Source: Limnoperna fortunei (Eukaryota > Mollusca > Bivalvia > Mytilida > Modiolidae). Taken from it: 64,000 nt of DNA. Location of the stretch: assembly GCA_944474755.1 (NCBI GenBank), contig OX104118.1, positions 73,859,865 to 73,923,864 of the forward strand. The letters run 5' to 3'. This document shows, in pieces, positions 1 through 15,000 of the stretch. The notes beneath the pieces were generated by a model. It ran no database searches. It was not told the origin of the DNA and saw only the letters and a program-made list of their open reading frames with translations. Position 1 is the first letter of the stretch, and every line of letters begins with the position of its first letter. The position numbers were made by a program, and so were the translations under genes.

Positions 1-134
1 GTGCAGACAACTAATTGTAACACACCTGTCATAGTGAATCTAAAATATGAATGAGCTTTGTACTTGGATAAATTGTATGTCATTTAGTTGTGTCAGTCAT
101 TTGAAAGTACAATAGATATCATTTTTTTTTACAG

Positions 135-211
135 CTGGCTGTTATTTTACGAAACCTGTCTTTTGAAGATGAAAATTGTAAATTTATGGCATCAAGTGAC
201 CTTGTATTTAG
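135..211 (+). CDS. ARID2: ARID2 exon a (armadillo-like helices)
   Basis: The acceptor is a T-run followed by ACAG and the donor is G|GTAAGT. The exon encodes [16 protein letters not shown] and flanking residues, an armadillo-type helix characteristic of ARID2. It ends in phase 2. The preceding exon lies outside the window. Confidence 0.88.
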
Positions 212-3006
212 GTAAGTATAGAAATAAACACATTGAGAACATGAACTCATTGTATTACATTTATTTACTTTAGTGATGAAATAAACTAGATTTTTTGTAG
301 TTTTGTAATTTTACAAGCAATGCATCAGATACTTTCACTATGTAAGGAATGATATCAAACATCTCTAGCCTGTTGCTGAATAGAAAGATATTACTCTTTA
401 CCATAAATCAGGAAATTTTGGCGTCAGGATATTTTGGCGTTTTTCTCTCAAAAGCCATGTGTTTTATTTTGGTGTGTTTAATTTTGGGTTTTATCCTACT
501 GATGTGGTAAATTTTGACACCTTCAATTGTTGCTCTCTTTAAATCGCAGTAGGGAGCATGGTTACATGTGATATATACATTGTACATTATATATTGGTAT
601 ATATGGGCACAATGTCTATCCACTTAGAGATCCATTGATGACACCTTAAATAGGTTAATTAAATTTTATAAGATTAAGTAATTACTAAACATATCATATA
701 AACAAATGTTCATTTTTGTCTTTCTGTCGGAAATTAAGGATCATGGATTTAAATTTTAATCTTTTTTGTATTACAGCAGTATATCTTGACTGAATGGTGA
801 TGAAGGTGTTATTTTTATTATCAATAACAGTCTAATTTGTAAATGATAAGCAAGACATAATTATGTACAAATAGAAACTCATACATTGTGTTTTCTTAAC
901 AATTTCTCAAGGAAATATGCATACCAATGAATACCGGTAATTTTCCTTTAAACACACTTGTGTATTACTGGTATGTTAAGCCATAGACTTAATGATATTG
1001 TTTAACCGGTCAACTATTTTGGTGTGTAAAATGTTGGTGCTTCAGGGGTAGAAATAGGAAAAGTAACTATGGGAGTCAAAAGGACTCCCTAATAAACCAG
1101 TCAAGGAGTCCTTACAAAATGCAGGGAGTCCCATTTAACCAGCATAGCCGGTTGACCCACTCCCACTGCGCAAGCACAGTGGTCCTTACGGCCGGGGGTA
1201 TGGCTCAAGGCCCCCAGAAGCTCTGGGGGTTTTGGTGCAAAAATATGCATTCTGGCAGTATTCTGAGGGTACATTTCCATTCTGAAAAACACTATATTTT
1301 TGTCTGAATTTTTTGCAGTTTTGGTCTCGCACTGATCATTTATGAAGTTCTTGTATACATCATACTATTACTAACAGTTTGTTATGAACATGCCATTTTT
1401 ATCTGAGCAAAATTTCCAAAGATAAATAGAATAAAATTACACTAAACCCAGAAATAACTCTTCTGTTCAGCACACTTCCACTTGGACAAAGTTGTACAAA
1501 GTTGTGCTGATCAAATTTGCTTCATGGGACACCCATCTACAGAAGTTACCATGATGTTAATAATTATTCTTTATCTTTAGTCTTTCAAGTGCAGCTCATA
1601 TATTTATCAAAGAAAAATGTTAAAATACAATACACTTTGAAAGAACTGAAGTTTGAAACAAATTGAAAGTGTTTGTTTATAAAAAAAATTACGATTTTTC
1701 ATTATGGGCCGTTGTACTTTTCTTTTCCTCGTTGTTCACTTCCGGTAATTAGTCATATCCGGTAAATAAACAAATGGCGCGTAATCCAGTTGAAAGACGT
1801 AAATCCATTGAAAAAATGTTAAATACGCATTTTGTTTGCCGTTTTTATTGGAATTACACATTTACTGATAAATTGGAAGTCTGTGTGAATTATTTGGACC
1901 AGATCATATGCAAATATCTACTGTGAACCATCGGGTGACTTTAGGGAAATAACAGCCAACAGAGCAACATCGAGGCGCCGTAGACGTAGGCGACTTTGTC
2001 GCCCACTTCGCCCAGTGTGGTGAGCCCTGCTAAATTTTTAAGGAGCCCGACGGGCTCTTACAGTAAACACCCAGGGAGTCCTTCCAAGTTTTAGGGAGTC
2101 ACGGGCTGCCGGGCTACCGCTTATTTCGAGCCCTGTGCTTGCCTTATTTTGGTGTGTTTAAATTTTGCTCTTTCACTGAAAGCGCCAAATAAACAAAAAT
2201 AAAACTACAACCAAAATAACCTGATTTACTGTATAATTAGCTAGTTGCATAACTTAGGCTTTATGTTGTAATTGTAGATCACCCTTATTTGATTAATAAA
2301 TGCCTCATGTTGCTAGGTTTTGTCTGTTATATGTCAAGTCTCCTTGACATCTCTTTCATACTAAATGACTTTCAAATATTCATTTTCATAATAAGGTAAG
2401 TTTCTTCTAAATTTAAATACACATGTACCATCAATCAAGATATATTTGGCCTCGTACAGCACATTAGAATTACAGGGGCCTCGGTGGCCGAGTGGTTAAG
2501 GTATTTCGTCTACTATTGATCACGTGGTCTGTCAACACTGAGATTGCGGGTTCGATTCTCACTGCAGGCAGGGTGTACTCGACTCCAATCTTAATTGACA
2601 AGGATTGCCAGTTTTCTTACCGCAGGTCGGGGGTTCTCTCCGGGTACTCCGGCTTCCTCCCCCAATAAAAACGGGACGCCATGAAATAGCTGAAAAATTG
2701 CTGAAAGTGGCGTTCAAACACCATTCAAACAAACAAACAAACAAACATTAGAATTACATACTTTGTAGAGATTACATGCAACTCTAGAAGATGTCATCTG
2801 TCTTTGACTTCATTTTCGTTGTTCTTTAAGTTGTGTCCAGTTTTCTGAATTTGGTCATTTCAAATGCTGCCTCTGCTATATCAGTTATATAAATTTGCTG
2901 AAATTGAACATGTTAGCCTAGCAGATGAGAGTTTTCTATTTATGTCTAAAATGCTTTTTAAATTAACAGTAGTATTTAGGCGTGGATTAGGTACAATATG
3001 GTAGCT

Positions 3007-3045
<39 letters not shown>

Positions 3046-6000
3046 GACTTAGCTACAAAGAGGTCCCATTACTCATAATGGAGCAAAAACGCTCTTAGTA
3101 TTTAGACATATTTTGGGCTATTAAACTGCTGAATAAATACTTTTGTTGAATAAATACTTTTTCCTCTCTGCCGTTCAGGTGACATTTCTAATTAAATCAA
3201 TTTAACACTTATTCAAGGCATTGTTGACAAAATTGAAATTGTGGAGTGTAGAATTGTAGAATCATATCTGTAAAAATGTGATCCCAGCTAATGCAATGAA
3301 GCCAGAAAAATTGATCTGGAATGAAAATTTTTTACCAGATCGATTTAGAAATTATGCTCTTCCAGAATTCAAATTTTGTCAACAATGCCATTATTACGAA
3401 TAAAGTGTAAAACTAAGGAATAAGGTGTTGTAGAAATATCAGTTAAATTTAAAAGACATTAAAAAGTATGTAGCAATTCAGGGAAACAGCTTAATGTCTG
3501 ATCATATGCATAAAACCCCCAGGTGTGAATCTCTCTCAGCTGCTCCATTATGAGTTATGGGACCTCTTTGTAGCTCTGTCCGTAAAGAAAAAAAAATGGC
3601 AGCTACATTATTGTAGCTAGGCATGGATGAGATGCAGGCAAGGCAGTTATGCATCAAAACTTTCTGTTCATTCTAGTACATGCAAATGAAATGTTTTCAT
3701 TAAGGTGAATTATAGATTGTAAGTAGGTAATGTTGTGTAAACTCGAATATTATTATATTTTGCAGATTTTTATTTTTGTGTATACACTGTCAGTATGGGT
3801 CATTGCGTCAGCTGGCTTTAGATACATTTGGAAATCTTGCAGAAAGGGTAAGTATCACATATATAATGATTAGATAACTTTTTTTTTTAAAGTAACAACC
3901 TCAATCTAGAACTAGGATTTAATTATTTTAAAAACATTTCCAAGATAATTTATTATGTGAGCTAAAATTTGTTTCCATTGCTTTATACATTTTACTATTA
4001 GGTATGATATTGATTTGATTAAAATTCAATTTGCACAAAAAAAAAAATCTATTTTGACTAATATGGTTAAATCAGCTCAATCTAGTCTTATTTTACAGTC
4101 ATTTGTATCATGCATTGCTAAAACTTGTTTCTGATTTAATATTAAAATTAAAAAATTTAACTGTTTATATTTTAGTTGATTATAGATGATGATGCAGACA
4201 AGAACCTGATATTAGACCTTATTAGTAAATGCATTTCATCCAATGACAAATTTGATGTTGTCAGAGGTAAATATAGTATAAAACATATTACATTATATAA
4301 ATTTTCTTGCGTTTTTGTTTAATGCTAGTTAAATAAACTAGTTTTAATTAAAGACTTGGGTGTTACATATTGTTGTAGAATTTCTCTTTTTCCCTATATC
4401 TATGGCTTCATTTATCAATAACGACATCACTGTTTTATGGTGCTTCATTTGATTGTTGACTTGCATGTTCTGAACATCTGAGTACTAGACACTATATTGC
4501 ATGCTAAAATATTCATTTCTAATCTTAATGATCACTTTCTGTGGAAAAAATCAAATTCTGTTAATCGTTCTTTTATTGATTAAAAATATTGGATTCCTTG
4601 TTTTTTCTGCTGTAGTTAAAGTAAACATTTTGTTTATGTAATTGCAGGTCTAGAGATTCTTGGTAAAATGTGTCAGATCGAAGAAAATGAACAACACATT
4701 GCTGAAGGCTTAGATGAGGGTATATATCACCAACTGTTACGGTTAGCTTGTGTATTTGATATACAGTTAATTGTACACAGTTTAGAAACATTGTATCAGC
4801 TGTCAGAATTAGGAGAAGAGACCAGTACAAAAATTGCTTCTGTAAAGAATGCAGTTGGTAAGTATACAATTAAATTAATAAACCTTGTTGTATAGTTCAT
4901 CATAGTTTTGTATTTAGAGACCTGTATAAAAATAAAAATATAACATTCAGGTTTTAATATTGAAAAGTGAGAGTTTCTGTTGTAAATACATAATACATTC
5001 TGTAGTTGTAAAAATAAAAGATGCACTGTTATCTGTTAATTGTTAAAATGCTGTAGAACTAAATATATTGATATTTTTCTTGTAATTTAAAGACATTTTA
5101 AGGCCTGCTATGTCATAAATACCTATAACTTATTCTTGCCATATTTCAGACTTATTAGTTACACTGTTATCTATAGAGGCACAGTCGTACGGTCCCAACT
5201 CTCTGATAGGTATCAAGGTTGTAGAGTATTGTCCTCCAAATGGTGCCCCAGGAGAAAGGAAACATGAGGGTTCTCCTATTCCTTGTGTTTCTGCACAGAA
5301 CTCACCAGTACAGAGTAAGCAATGATCCCTTATTCCTTTATAAGAAGTAAACTTTTGTTCACAGTGGAGAATACACTGAATATTGAGACTTCACATCTGT
5401 TTTTGTTCTACAAGTTATTTATTAAATAACTGAGTAATGTTTATAGATTCTTCATGCCATTCTAAGTCTCGAAACAAAACATTAACTATCTTCCCTGTGA
5501 GTGTAGTTCTACAAAGTTAAATGCTTTCATCAGAAATCTAATGGCTACTATGTAATTGAAAAATTAACTCTCATTTAAATCACCAAAAATTCAAATAATG
5601 CCAGAGACAGTACCACTCTGTTATACTCTGTTTAATAACTTGTTTGTATTTTTAGAAGTTTTATCTCCACCACTCCAACTCCAACCAAGCCTACAGCAAC
5701 CAGTCCAGGTACCAGTGCAAATACCTCCTCCTAGTGGTGTGGCCTGTGATGTTGAATCTACTACCTGTAATTGGTATGTATTTGGTGAAAAAAATATCAG
5801 AATCTGAAGATTATTATGTAGGAAAAATTGTTTTAGCATTGGAAGAAACAAGAATTACTTTCCAAACCATCCTTAGACAAAATTTTATAGAAAAACTAAA
5901 AATACTGAATTCTAATCTTGATCTGTAAGGACCAGTATTATATTATCATTATGTTTGCTCCCACTAGGCTTCTAATTCATTTAAAAACAGGATGCTCTGA

Positions 6001-9000
6001 CAAAACTGAACAATTTCTGAAAGTTACATAAAAACAGGATGCTCTGACATAGCTGAACAATTTCTGAAAGTTACATAAAAACAGGATGCTCTGACATAGC
6101 TGAACAATTTCTGAAAGTTACATAAAAACATAGTGTGAACTGAAATAAAATTAGAAAAAATAGGTTAATCTTTTTTTCATTCTTAATAGTTGATGACTGG
6201 ATACAATTCATACAAAATTTCATATTCAAGCTGCTTTTCCTGTTGTTCACAGTGTTTGGTCTTGTATATAAATTTATATTCTATGTTTTATTTGTGATTT
6301 TTTTAAACTATATTTGGTTCTGTTTCCACAGGTTGCAGGCTACATATGAAATTAAAGGAGATATTTCAACATCACAGATGCATTTGTATGCTGAATATGT
6401 TAACTTCTGCAAAAAATACAGTCTGCCACAAATTCTCCCATCTCATTCATTTCATAATAGTGTTAAGTAAGTTACATTATTTATACCAAAAAGCATGTAG
6501 AAAAAGTTGTATGTATTGGTCGCAAATTTTAAAGGTTTTTATAATAAGAAGGTTGTCATATTAAAGCAGGGTTAATTTTTTGTGCTACACAGAGACCATA
6601 TTTATAAAACCGTTAGACTTCCCACATCAACCATAAACAATAGTGCTTAAAGTGTTTATAACAGATATAAAATCAGCTGCTTCTAGGTTAAACTTGCATT
6701 CACAACAACATCAAAATTTATATGGAAAATCGCCATATCAAAATGAAAAATTGTAGAAATTCAAAACATTAATTATCTCAAGGAAATAATTTGCACAGTT
6801 TTAGTTCTAGGAATTTATCATAAGCTCCACCAAACATGGTAAGCAGTTTTCATACGTCATGCAAAAATTAACAATCTGGCATGCTGCTTTTTTAGTAGAG
6901 AATGTATTCATGAATTATAATGTGTTATATGTCCTGATTTAATATTTACCTACATTTTACTTTGCAGAGTTGTCTTTCCAAATGTTCAGGTTATAGCTAG
7001 TGACCGTTCAGATGGAAGTAAAGAATTATCATACTATGGTCTATGTAAACGTCACATCACACAACCATTTACCATTCACTGTGCAGGTAATAACAGACAT
7101 TTGTATTTTTAAATTTATTTTCTACTGTACAATAAGACTTTTGTGAAGCACATTTCAATTAATTTGTAAGTTTTTACTTAAAAAACAGTTCTGCTATTCC
7201 TGTATTTGTCAGTCAGAAAAAGCATCAGATAACAAGTTCAAATTTTAGCACCATGTTTATTAATCTTGTAAATTAGATTGTCTTAATTTCGATATTTTAA
7301 GGTATCTGACCCATAATTGAAGTTAACATATATTTTTTGACCAAAAAATACAGCTTTATTAAATTAATGTATTGCTAATTAATGATACAAATTAAATATA
7401 TTGTTTTAATTGAGTCAATGTTAACAGTTTGAGCCAAAAAAGTTAGTTACTCAAATATTATTTTCAATGTTTGCCGAATATTAGGTCTGCTCCATTGAAA
7501 AACAATCAACATCCAGGACATCAAATATTGTCATGTGATCAGTTGGGGTTAGGATACTTTAATTCCTTCTACTTAGTTAACAGGGGACAAAAATATCAAA
7601 TGATCAGTTTTGGCAAGATTTGATAGCTGCTTGAGCTTAGTGTATACTGTGTACTATATAGTGCATTAAGTATACACATCTTGCTTTAAAGGGCTTTTAT
7701 AAACAGTGATATAATATTTCAGAAACAGTTTTCTTGCCACCCTTATTAATGATCAGTATGATGGAAAGCATCTGATGTTGTGTGCATGATCGCCTGTGCT
7801 ATATTGAAATAGTTTCTAGATTTCTTTTGCTATCTTTGAGTATTTATGAATTTGTTGATATAAATAGAATATCAAATTATTAACAAATAGGATTTATCCT
7901 TATATTACAATGTTTGCTATCTATAAATAGCTGTTCATCAAAATGTTAAAATACATGGTTTTTTTTCACTTAAGTAGAACATAGTGTAGTCATAGGACAG
8001 GTAATAGCTTCTTTAAAAAAATAAGATAGCAGAAGTAAAAACTACATATAATTTACTTTGCTGTTACATATTTATAACAAGTGTTTTTTAAAACAAAAAG
8101 ATTTCTTGTACCTATATAATTGATGATAAAAGATTTAGGGAAAATTTATTAATATCATAAATTTAATTTATACAGCAACAAAATTCTAATTTATAAAGCA
8201 AGTTCAAGTTTCAAATGTTAGTATACAACTAAATTGCTATACAATTTAATTAGAAATTTATATGTCTTTAATTACTGTATTCTAAAATTGTACTAGAATT
8301 TTTTATTCACTGAAAGTGATGAAAAATCTTTAATATCTCTAATTAATCTATTTTATAGGGAGTAAATGAAAATAGGCAATAGATTAGAATGTCATATAAA
8401 TTTGTATAAGAACTAAAATGACTTTGATTTTAAAAAATTGTGTATTGTCTAAAATATACACAATTTAGTTTTTTCAGTGTAGTTTGATTGTTGTAACTAT
8501 ACATATCCCAGTAAGTGTTACCCAAATTTTTGTTTCTCTCTGAATTCTTATTCTAGAATATATTTCAGGACAATCCTTAGAATGTTCCAATCAGGAAAAC
8601 CATTATAGTAAAATAATATAAACAATAATCCATTATGTGTTATATAACAACAGTACAGCAGGAATGCATCACAGTTAAAAGCATTAATATATATGCATCA
8701 TTAAGTTGAATTTAAATTAGGCTTAGAGCAAGTCTTATTCTGAACTTATTGAGCTGTAAACAAAATTATTATTCTTTTTTTCCTGGCATTCCCAATCTTT
8801 AGTAAATTACAATTTAACTGAAATTAGTTTACTTACATTCTTTTTTAATCGAAATTGTACACATTATGGCCAAAAGAGATTTTTATACATAAATGTTTTA
8901 TAAATTGTAACGATTATTTCATCTGAACAACAAGAGAATGTTTTATGAGGTTCTTTAACCTGCTGCTGATATATTAATGCTGGATACTTTTGTATCGCAT

Positions 9001-12000
9001 GTTTTTGCATTTATATATATACGAAACTAACAATTTATTACATGTTTCATGGCAGAAATAGAGGGTATTAATCTTTATTTTTAAGCAATTGCATTTAGTA
9101 TTATTCCTTTATTTAGACTTTGTTATGGTTCTTCCTAAGGGGGTATACACTTCCTGGACGCGTCAAACTGGTGTAAGACGTGGCAATACTGTATTCCATG
9201 CATTCTAGTCAAGTCCAGAAAATGCGCCTGGCAAGAATATCAACATTGTAAATTTTACTATTCATTTTCATCATCCACAAATGGATATTGAAAGTGACGA
9301 ACATTTCCCATATGCAGTTGTAAAATAAGCAAATTCAACAAAACTCGAACATATTGTAATAAAAATACCCCTGGGCTATCAACTTGTCAGTTTTGAAATC
9401 ATAATTTATTTGGTCACCTGTGGCTGTCATATTATTACATGTTTCCATGCAATATTTGTAAGAAAATATCATTTTTGGACAATAGCGGTTAAAAGTTTTT
9501 AAAGAATGCACGTGCTGTACGTAAATTTAAACACACAAATAAACTCCATGCACAGTTCTTTGAGTTTAATTTTTTATACCCCCGCTCGACAGAGTCGGGG
9601 GTATATAGTGGTCCTCATGTCCGTCCTTCCGTCCGTCTGTCCGTCCACATTTGGTTTCCGGATGATAATTCAAAAAGTTTACATCCGATTTGAATGAAAC
9701 TTTGGGATATTGTTATATATCAGGTTGGTAAGAAGCCTATCGATTTTGGGGGAAATCCGTCAAATTTCAAGGTCGCAGTCCACGAAAAACGTCAGGAATT
9801 TTAACAAAATCTTGGTTTCCGGATGATAATTCAGAAAGTTTACATCCGATTTGAATGAAACTTTGGGATATTGTTATATATCAGGTTGGTAAGAAGCCTA
9901 TCGATTTTGGGGGAAATCCGTGAAATTTCAAGGTCGCAGTCCACGAAAAACGTTAGGAATTTTAACAAAAACTTGGTTTCCGGATGATAATTCAAAAAGT
10001 TTACATCAGATTTGAATGAAACTTTGGGATATTGTTATATATCAGGTTGGTAAGAAGCCTATCGATTTTGGGGGAAATCCGTGAAATTTCAAGGTCGCAG
10101 TCCACGAAAAACGTTAGGAATTTTAACAAAAACTTGGTTTCCGGATGATAATTCAAAAAGTTTACATCAGATTTGAATGAAACTTTGGGATATTGTTATA
10201 TATCAGGTTGGTAAGAAGCCTATCGATTTTGGGTGAAATCCGTCAAATTTCAAGGTTTGCAGTCCATGAAAAACGTTAGGAATTTTAACACAAACGTTGT
10301 TTTCGGACAAAAACTCAAAAAGTTTGCATCCGATTTTAATGAAACTTTGGGATTTTGTTATATATCTTGTTGGTAAAAAGCATTTTAATTTGGTGAGAAA
10401 TCGGTCAAATTTCAAGGTCGCAGTCCATGAAAAACTTTAGAAATTTTTACAAAAAAGTTGTTTCCAGACAATAACTCAAAAAGTTTGCATCTGATTTGAA
10501 TGAAACTTTTGGATATTATTATATATTATGTTGGTAAGAAGCCTATCGCTTTTGGGGGAAATCTGTCAAATTTCAAGGTCACAGTCCACGAAAAACGTTA
10601 GAACTTTTTACAAAAGCGGAGGTATCAGTGATCGCTAGATCAACTTTGTCTAGTTTTAATTTTAATTATATTAAAAGAATTTTCTTCTTTCTACAAAGGA
10701 TCAGGTAATGAAATACATTTAAGCAGTTCATGTTTTGGTTTAGCTGATAGGAGATGAAATAAATTGACATTCATTTGCAGATCTGAGTTGATCATTAATT
10801 TGACAAAAAGTTCTTAAAAAATTATAAAGCCAACATTCATCTGCTTGAAGCTTGGAAAGTAATTACTGATAATTGGTTCAAATCTTTTACTTGAAACCGT
10901 CCTTCAACCGTTGTATTGTTATATTGAAGAATTTTGTTAAATCTCCATTTTAACTAGATACCATAGAAGTAAATTTTTTTATAGATAATATATTTTTGAT
11001 AACAGTTAAGATGAACAGTGCCATGAAATATGTAATGCATGAATGTAGTGTTGTATGCTTCTAAGTTTTCGTGTTTAGATGTTCCTTCATTTTGCTTTCA
11101 GTCAGTAAACCTAGTAGTGTACTGCAAGTCTTTCCATCATCTGCTAATACTGATTTAACACAAACACCAATGTTACGTCAGCGTCTTCTGGATCCTCCAC
11201 GATTATCTCCATTACAAGCCTCTCCATCCCTTCTTCCTGTAGGTGGTGCTATAACCTCAAGTCACAGTGCAATACCATCATCATCACCAGCATCGTCTGC
11301 ATCCATGTCAAAGTCGAAAGCTCTACTTCATGCCAAGCTGCAACCAAAAATACAGCAATCTCCACTAGCTCAGCAAAGTTGGCCGCAGTCACCTCAGCAA
11401 GCTATGGTCAATACGACTGGTGCTCTTCTTCAAGTGTCTCCTGCGGTCAGGAATAACGTTATCATCACTCAACCAATTATGGCATCATCACCAATGCCTC
11501 TTGTTATTGAAGGGATGTCTTTTGATCCACTTGAAACAACAGTAAAACCTATTGAAACCAAGATGATAAAGAATTTGTTGGCCAAAAAGTTACGACCGCA
11601 GACTACCCCAGTCCCTATCTGTCCAAAGATTTCTGAACCATCTACTAACCCAATGCATTTATTGACTTTTACTGCACAGCAGAGCAATGTAATTCAAGGA
11701 CATATTCAGAATCAACCGATAATACCACAGGTGATCATACAACAACCAGTTCCACCTCCACCGCCAAGACCAACTACACCAAAAGCTGAGAAAACTCCTA
11801 AGAAACTTGTTGAATCTAGTCAAAAAGTAGTTACTCCAGTGTCCGAGGGTAAAAAGAAAACTAGGAGCAGTGCTAGAGTCTCATCACCAAAAGGAGCATC
11901 TCCAAAACGCTCATCATCACCGAGAACAAATTCTCCTAAATCTCCAAAAACATATGATCTCGATGTGTGTGGGAAAATTGAAAGAGCAAAAGACTTAGTT

Positions 12001-15000
12001 CAAATTGGCATTGAAGCTAAGATTGAACATCTTGAAAATAAATCCGTACCAGAATCAGAGCCATCTCCAGATCCGTCCTTGTGTTCTGTTGTGCCAGAAT
12101 GTAAAGAAAGTTGTGACATAAACAATGAGAATCAAAATAATTCCTCAACCATGCTGTCTGATAGTGCTGTAGTCAACCATTCATCTGTCTCGTCTACCTC
12201 CAATGTCATAAATAATACCCACCAAAATCATGATACATTGTGTGTAGATAAAAAGGACCAATCAGAAAGTCTTTCATTAAATCAGAGTAATTCATTAAAT
12301 GGTGTTTCATCTTATCCACTGTCGTCTGTAGACAATGAATGTTTATGTGATACTGTAAGTTCAAAAACTGATGTAAAAGTGAACGGTAAGAATCATAAAT
12401 CTAGTGATAATAATTGTGTTCAAGTGAATGGTAACAGTTGTTTAAATGGCATTGAAACGGATCTGAATTCGAACTCTGAAAATTTAGGAAATACCACAAA
12501 CTGTAGCATCAATGAAAAATTGAAAAGTGAAAATGGTCCAGTAACCATGAATGGTGATATTGGTTCACCTGATGTCATTATCCCATCACCAACAGGTGAT
12601 GTGAGTATTTCTGAAGAAATTTCAGAAAATTATCAAAAATCACTGGAACAAGCTATTAGTAAAATTGTTGACAATAAGGACATCAGTCAGATTATTGATA
12701 AGGTTGGGAAACTGAATGGTGCAATAAATCATAATCTAAGTGAATATACAGAGCATAATGGTGAAAATACAATGGTTAATGGAAATGTGGATATGGACGA
12801 CAGTAATGTTAGGGTTGTAGATGCTAACGGTGACGAGGTTATTTTGAGAACGGATGGGGTAGATTTACTCGTACGTGAAGGTGACCAATTAATAATTGAT
12901 TCACAGGAGACTGTAGAAATTAATGGCATAAATGATGATGCAGATTGCATTCAGGAACAACCAATGATTTTGGATGATGCTCCGCCCACAATTCCACAAG
13001 AATCATCTGACATGGAAGTTATTGATGCAGTCAATTCAATTTTAGAGCTTGAGCAGGATGAACAGGCTGATGAATCATATGAGAATAATACATCAAGATG
13101 CTACGAGCTTGTTGGTGAGCCTTCTGAAGGTGAAACAGACTCAGATGAGGTCATTATTGAAAATGAAATGATGCTTCAGCCATCAAAACCTTTGACAAAT
13201 GATAATGTAGCTGGTGAGCAAAGTAACGATGAAACTGTAGTATATCAAGATGATGGATCTGCTACTGACTCGGCTACAGAAATTGTGGATGAAGTTGTTT
13301 CCAATTTAGTGGTGACAGAATCTTTGTCACAACCTGTAACCATGCCAGAGCAAACTCAGCCTGTTATTAACAATGAAACAGCTATTATTGAACCAGTAAG
13401 AACAATTACAAACGAGTCTCAAAAAGATATTACAATTAAATCATCTGTTCCTTTATCAGACACTGAAGAAGTAAAAATACGCATAACAAATGAAATATGT
13501 ACAACTCGCCATGTGCCTACACCTGAATCATCGCGTGATAATGAACTCAGTTGTGATAGCTTTGCTTCATCGAATACCGACTCTGACAAGCATTCCATGC
13601 CCTCACCAGTAGCATCTACAGCACAAAGTGGCCATTTTAATATAAACATTATTCACAGTAATCCTAAACCATTACCACCGAGTCGAGTAAAATCTGTGGA
13701 GAAAAAATCTAAAAAAAGAAGTAGAAGTGGATCAGGTGATTCTAGGAGTTCATCCACCTCAACAGTGATACAGCTGGAATACATGTGTGAATGGAGTGGT
13801 TGTAAAAGGTAAGGTATTATTTGTCTACTTTTACACAATCTAGTACTGTGGTCAATGGTTAATAAAAAACAAAATATATGAACGGTAAATTTATGATATA
13901 TTGAAGTGACTCTGTAAGGGGGAAATAATCATATTTATTTCATCTCAGTAAAAGTATGTTTGTTTCATTTGGATAAAAAAAGGTCAGCTGGTATTAATTA
14001 ATCTGCAGTAATTTGACATGAGGGCATTATCACGCCGGGTATTATCACGTCGTGGTAATGCCCTCTCCAGTAACAAACAACATAAAACTGTTATTTTTAA
14101 TTTATATAAATAAATATATGTACATGTACAACCTAAATGAAGAAAAAAATTTCACATAAAGTTTAGAAAACTAACTGCATATTGCCTGAAAATTTCAAAC
14201 AATGATATATCATGAGGCCTACATTCAAATCATACAGCAAGAAGTTACAAATAAAATAATACACTCTAAACACATGGTTTCTTAATTCTTCAATGAAATA
14301 AATATAATAGTTGCTTATATAGCTGGCATTGTCATTATACTTGACAGCACACGGGAGAGTGGTATTGCCTTCAACATTGATAATGCCCTCGCCTTTGGCT
14401 CGGGCATTATCAATGTTTCAGGCAATACCACTCTCCCTTGTGCAGTCAAGATATCATGACAATGCCCTCTATATAAGCAACTATTATATAATTAGTACAT
14501 AACACATCTGAATCAACGTTTTCCATTGAATAATTTGCCTTTTTTAACTGTACTGGCTTTATCCTAACAAGGGGAGAATACCTATAGAAAGGGACTGTAA
14601 AATTTCCCACTGGTACTATACTAAAGATTTCCCATGCTTTTTTATGGTCAATTCAGCAAAAATTATCACCCTTTAAATGTTGTACTTAATATATTATGTA
14701 CTTTTTCCTCTGGAACAGTTTTCTGTAGTTTGTCTAGTGAGGTATAGTGCCCTCAAATGTGGCTCGTGCACTATACTCGTCAGACAACACTATAGTAAAA
14801 AAGTTCTTTCTGGAGAAGTCTATAATAGATTAGTATTTCAAGATGGATTTTAGGTGATTTTATTTGTTCTAAACAGCTGACAGAATGCAGTATTTTTTTT
14901 TCTTTGGTTTAATTAATCAGTCTTCATGTTTAAAACTATATACCTTTTCTGTTAGTTAAAAATCATTTAAACAGCAATGAAAGCAATTTTGAATATACAT

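Noticed and set aside
2475..2560. tRNA gene (clear A and B boxes)
   Set aside because: The acceptor stem does not close, the sequence continues into a SINE core and (AAAC)n tail with a target-site duplication, and a sister copy lies at 32353.
11071..11101. Start codon of a 913-residue protein at 11071
   Set aside because: The codons before 11102 are intron. TTTGCTTTCAG is the acceptor and the phase matches the preceding ARID2 exon.
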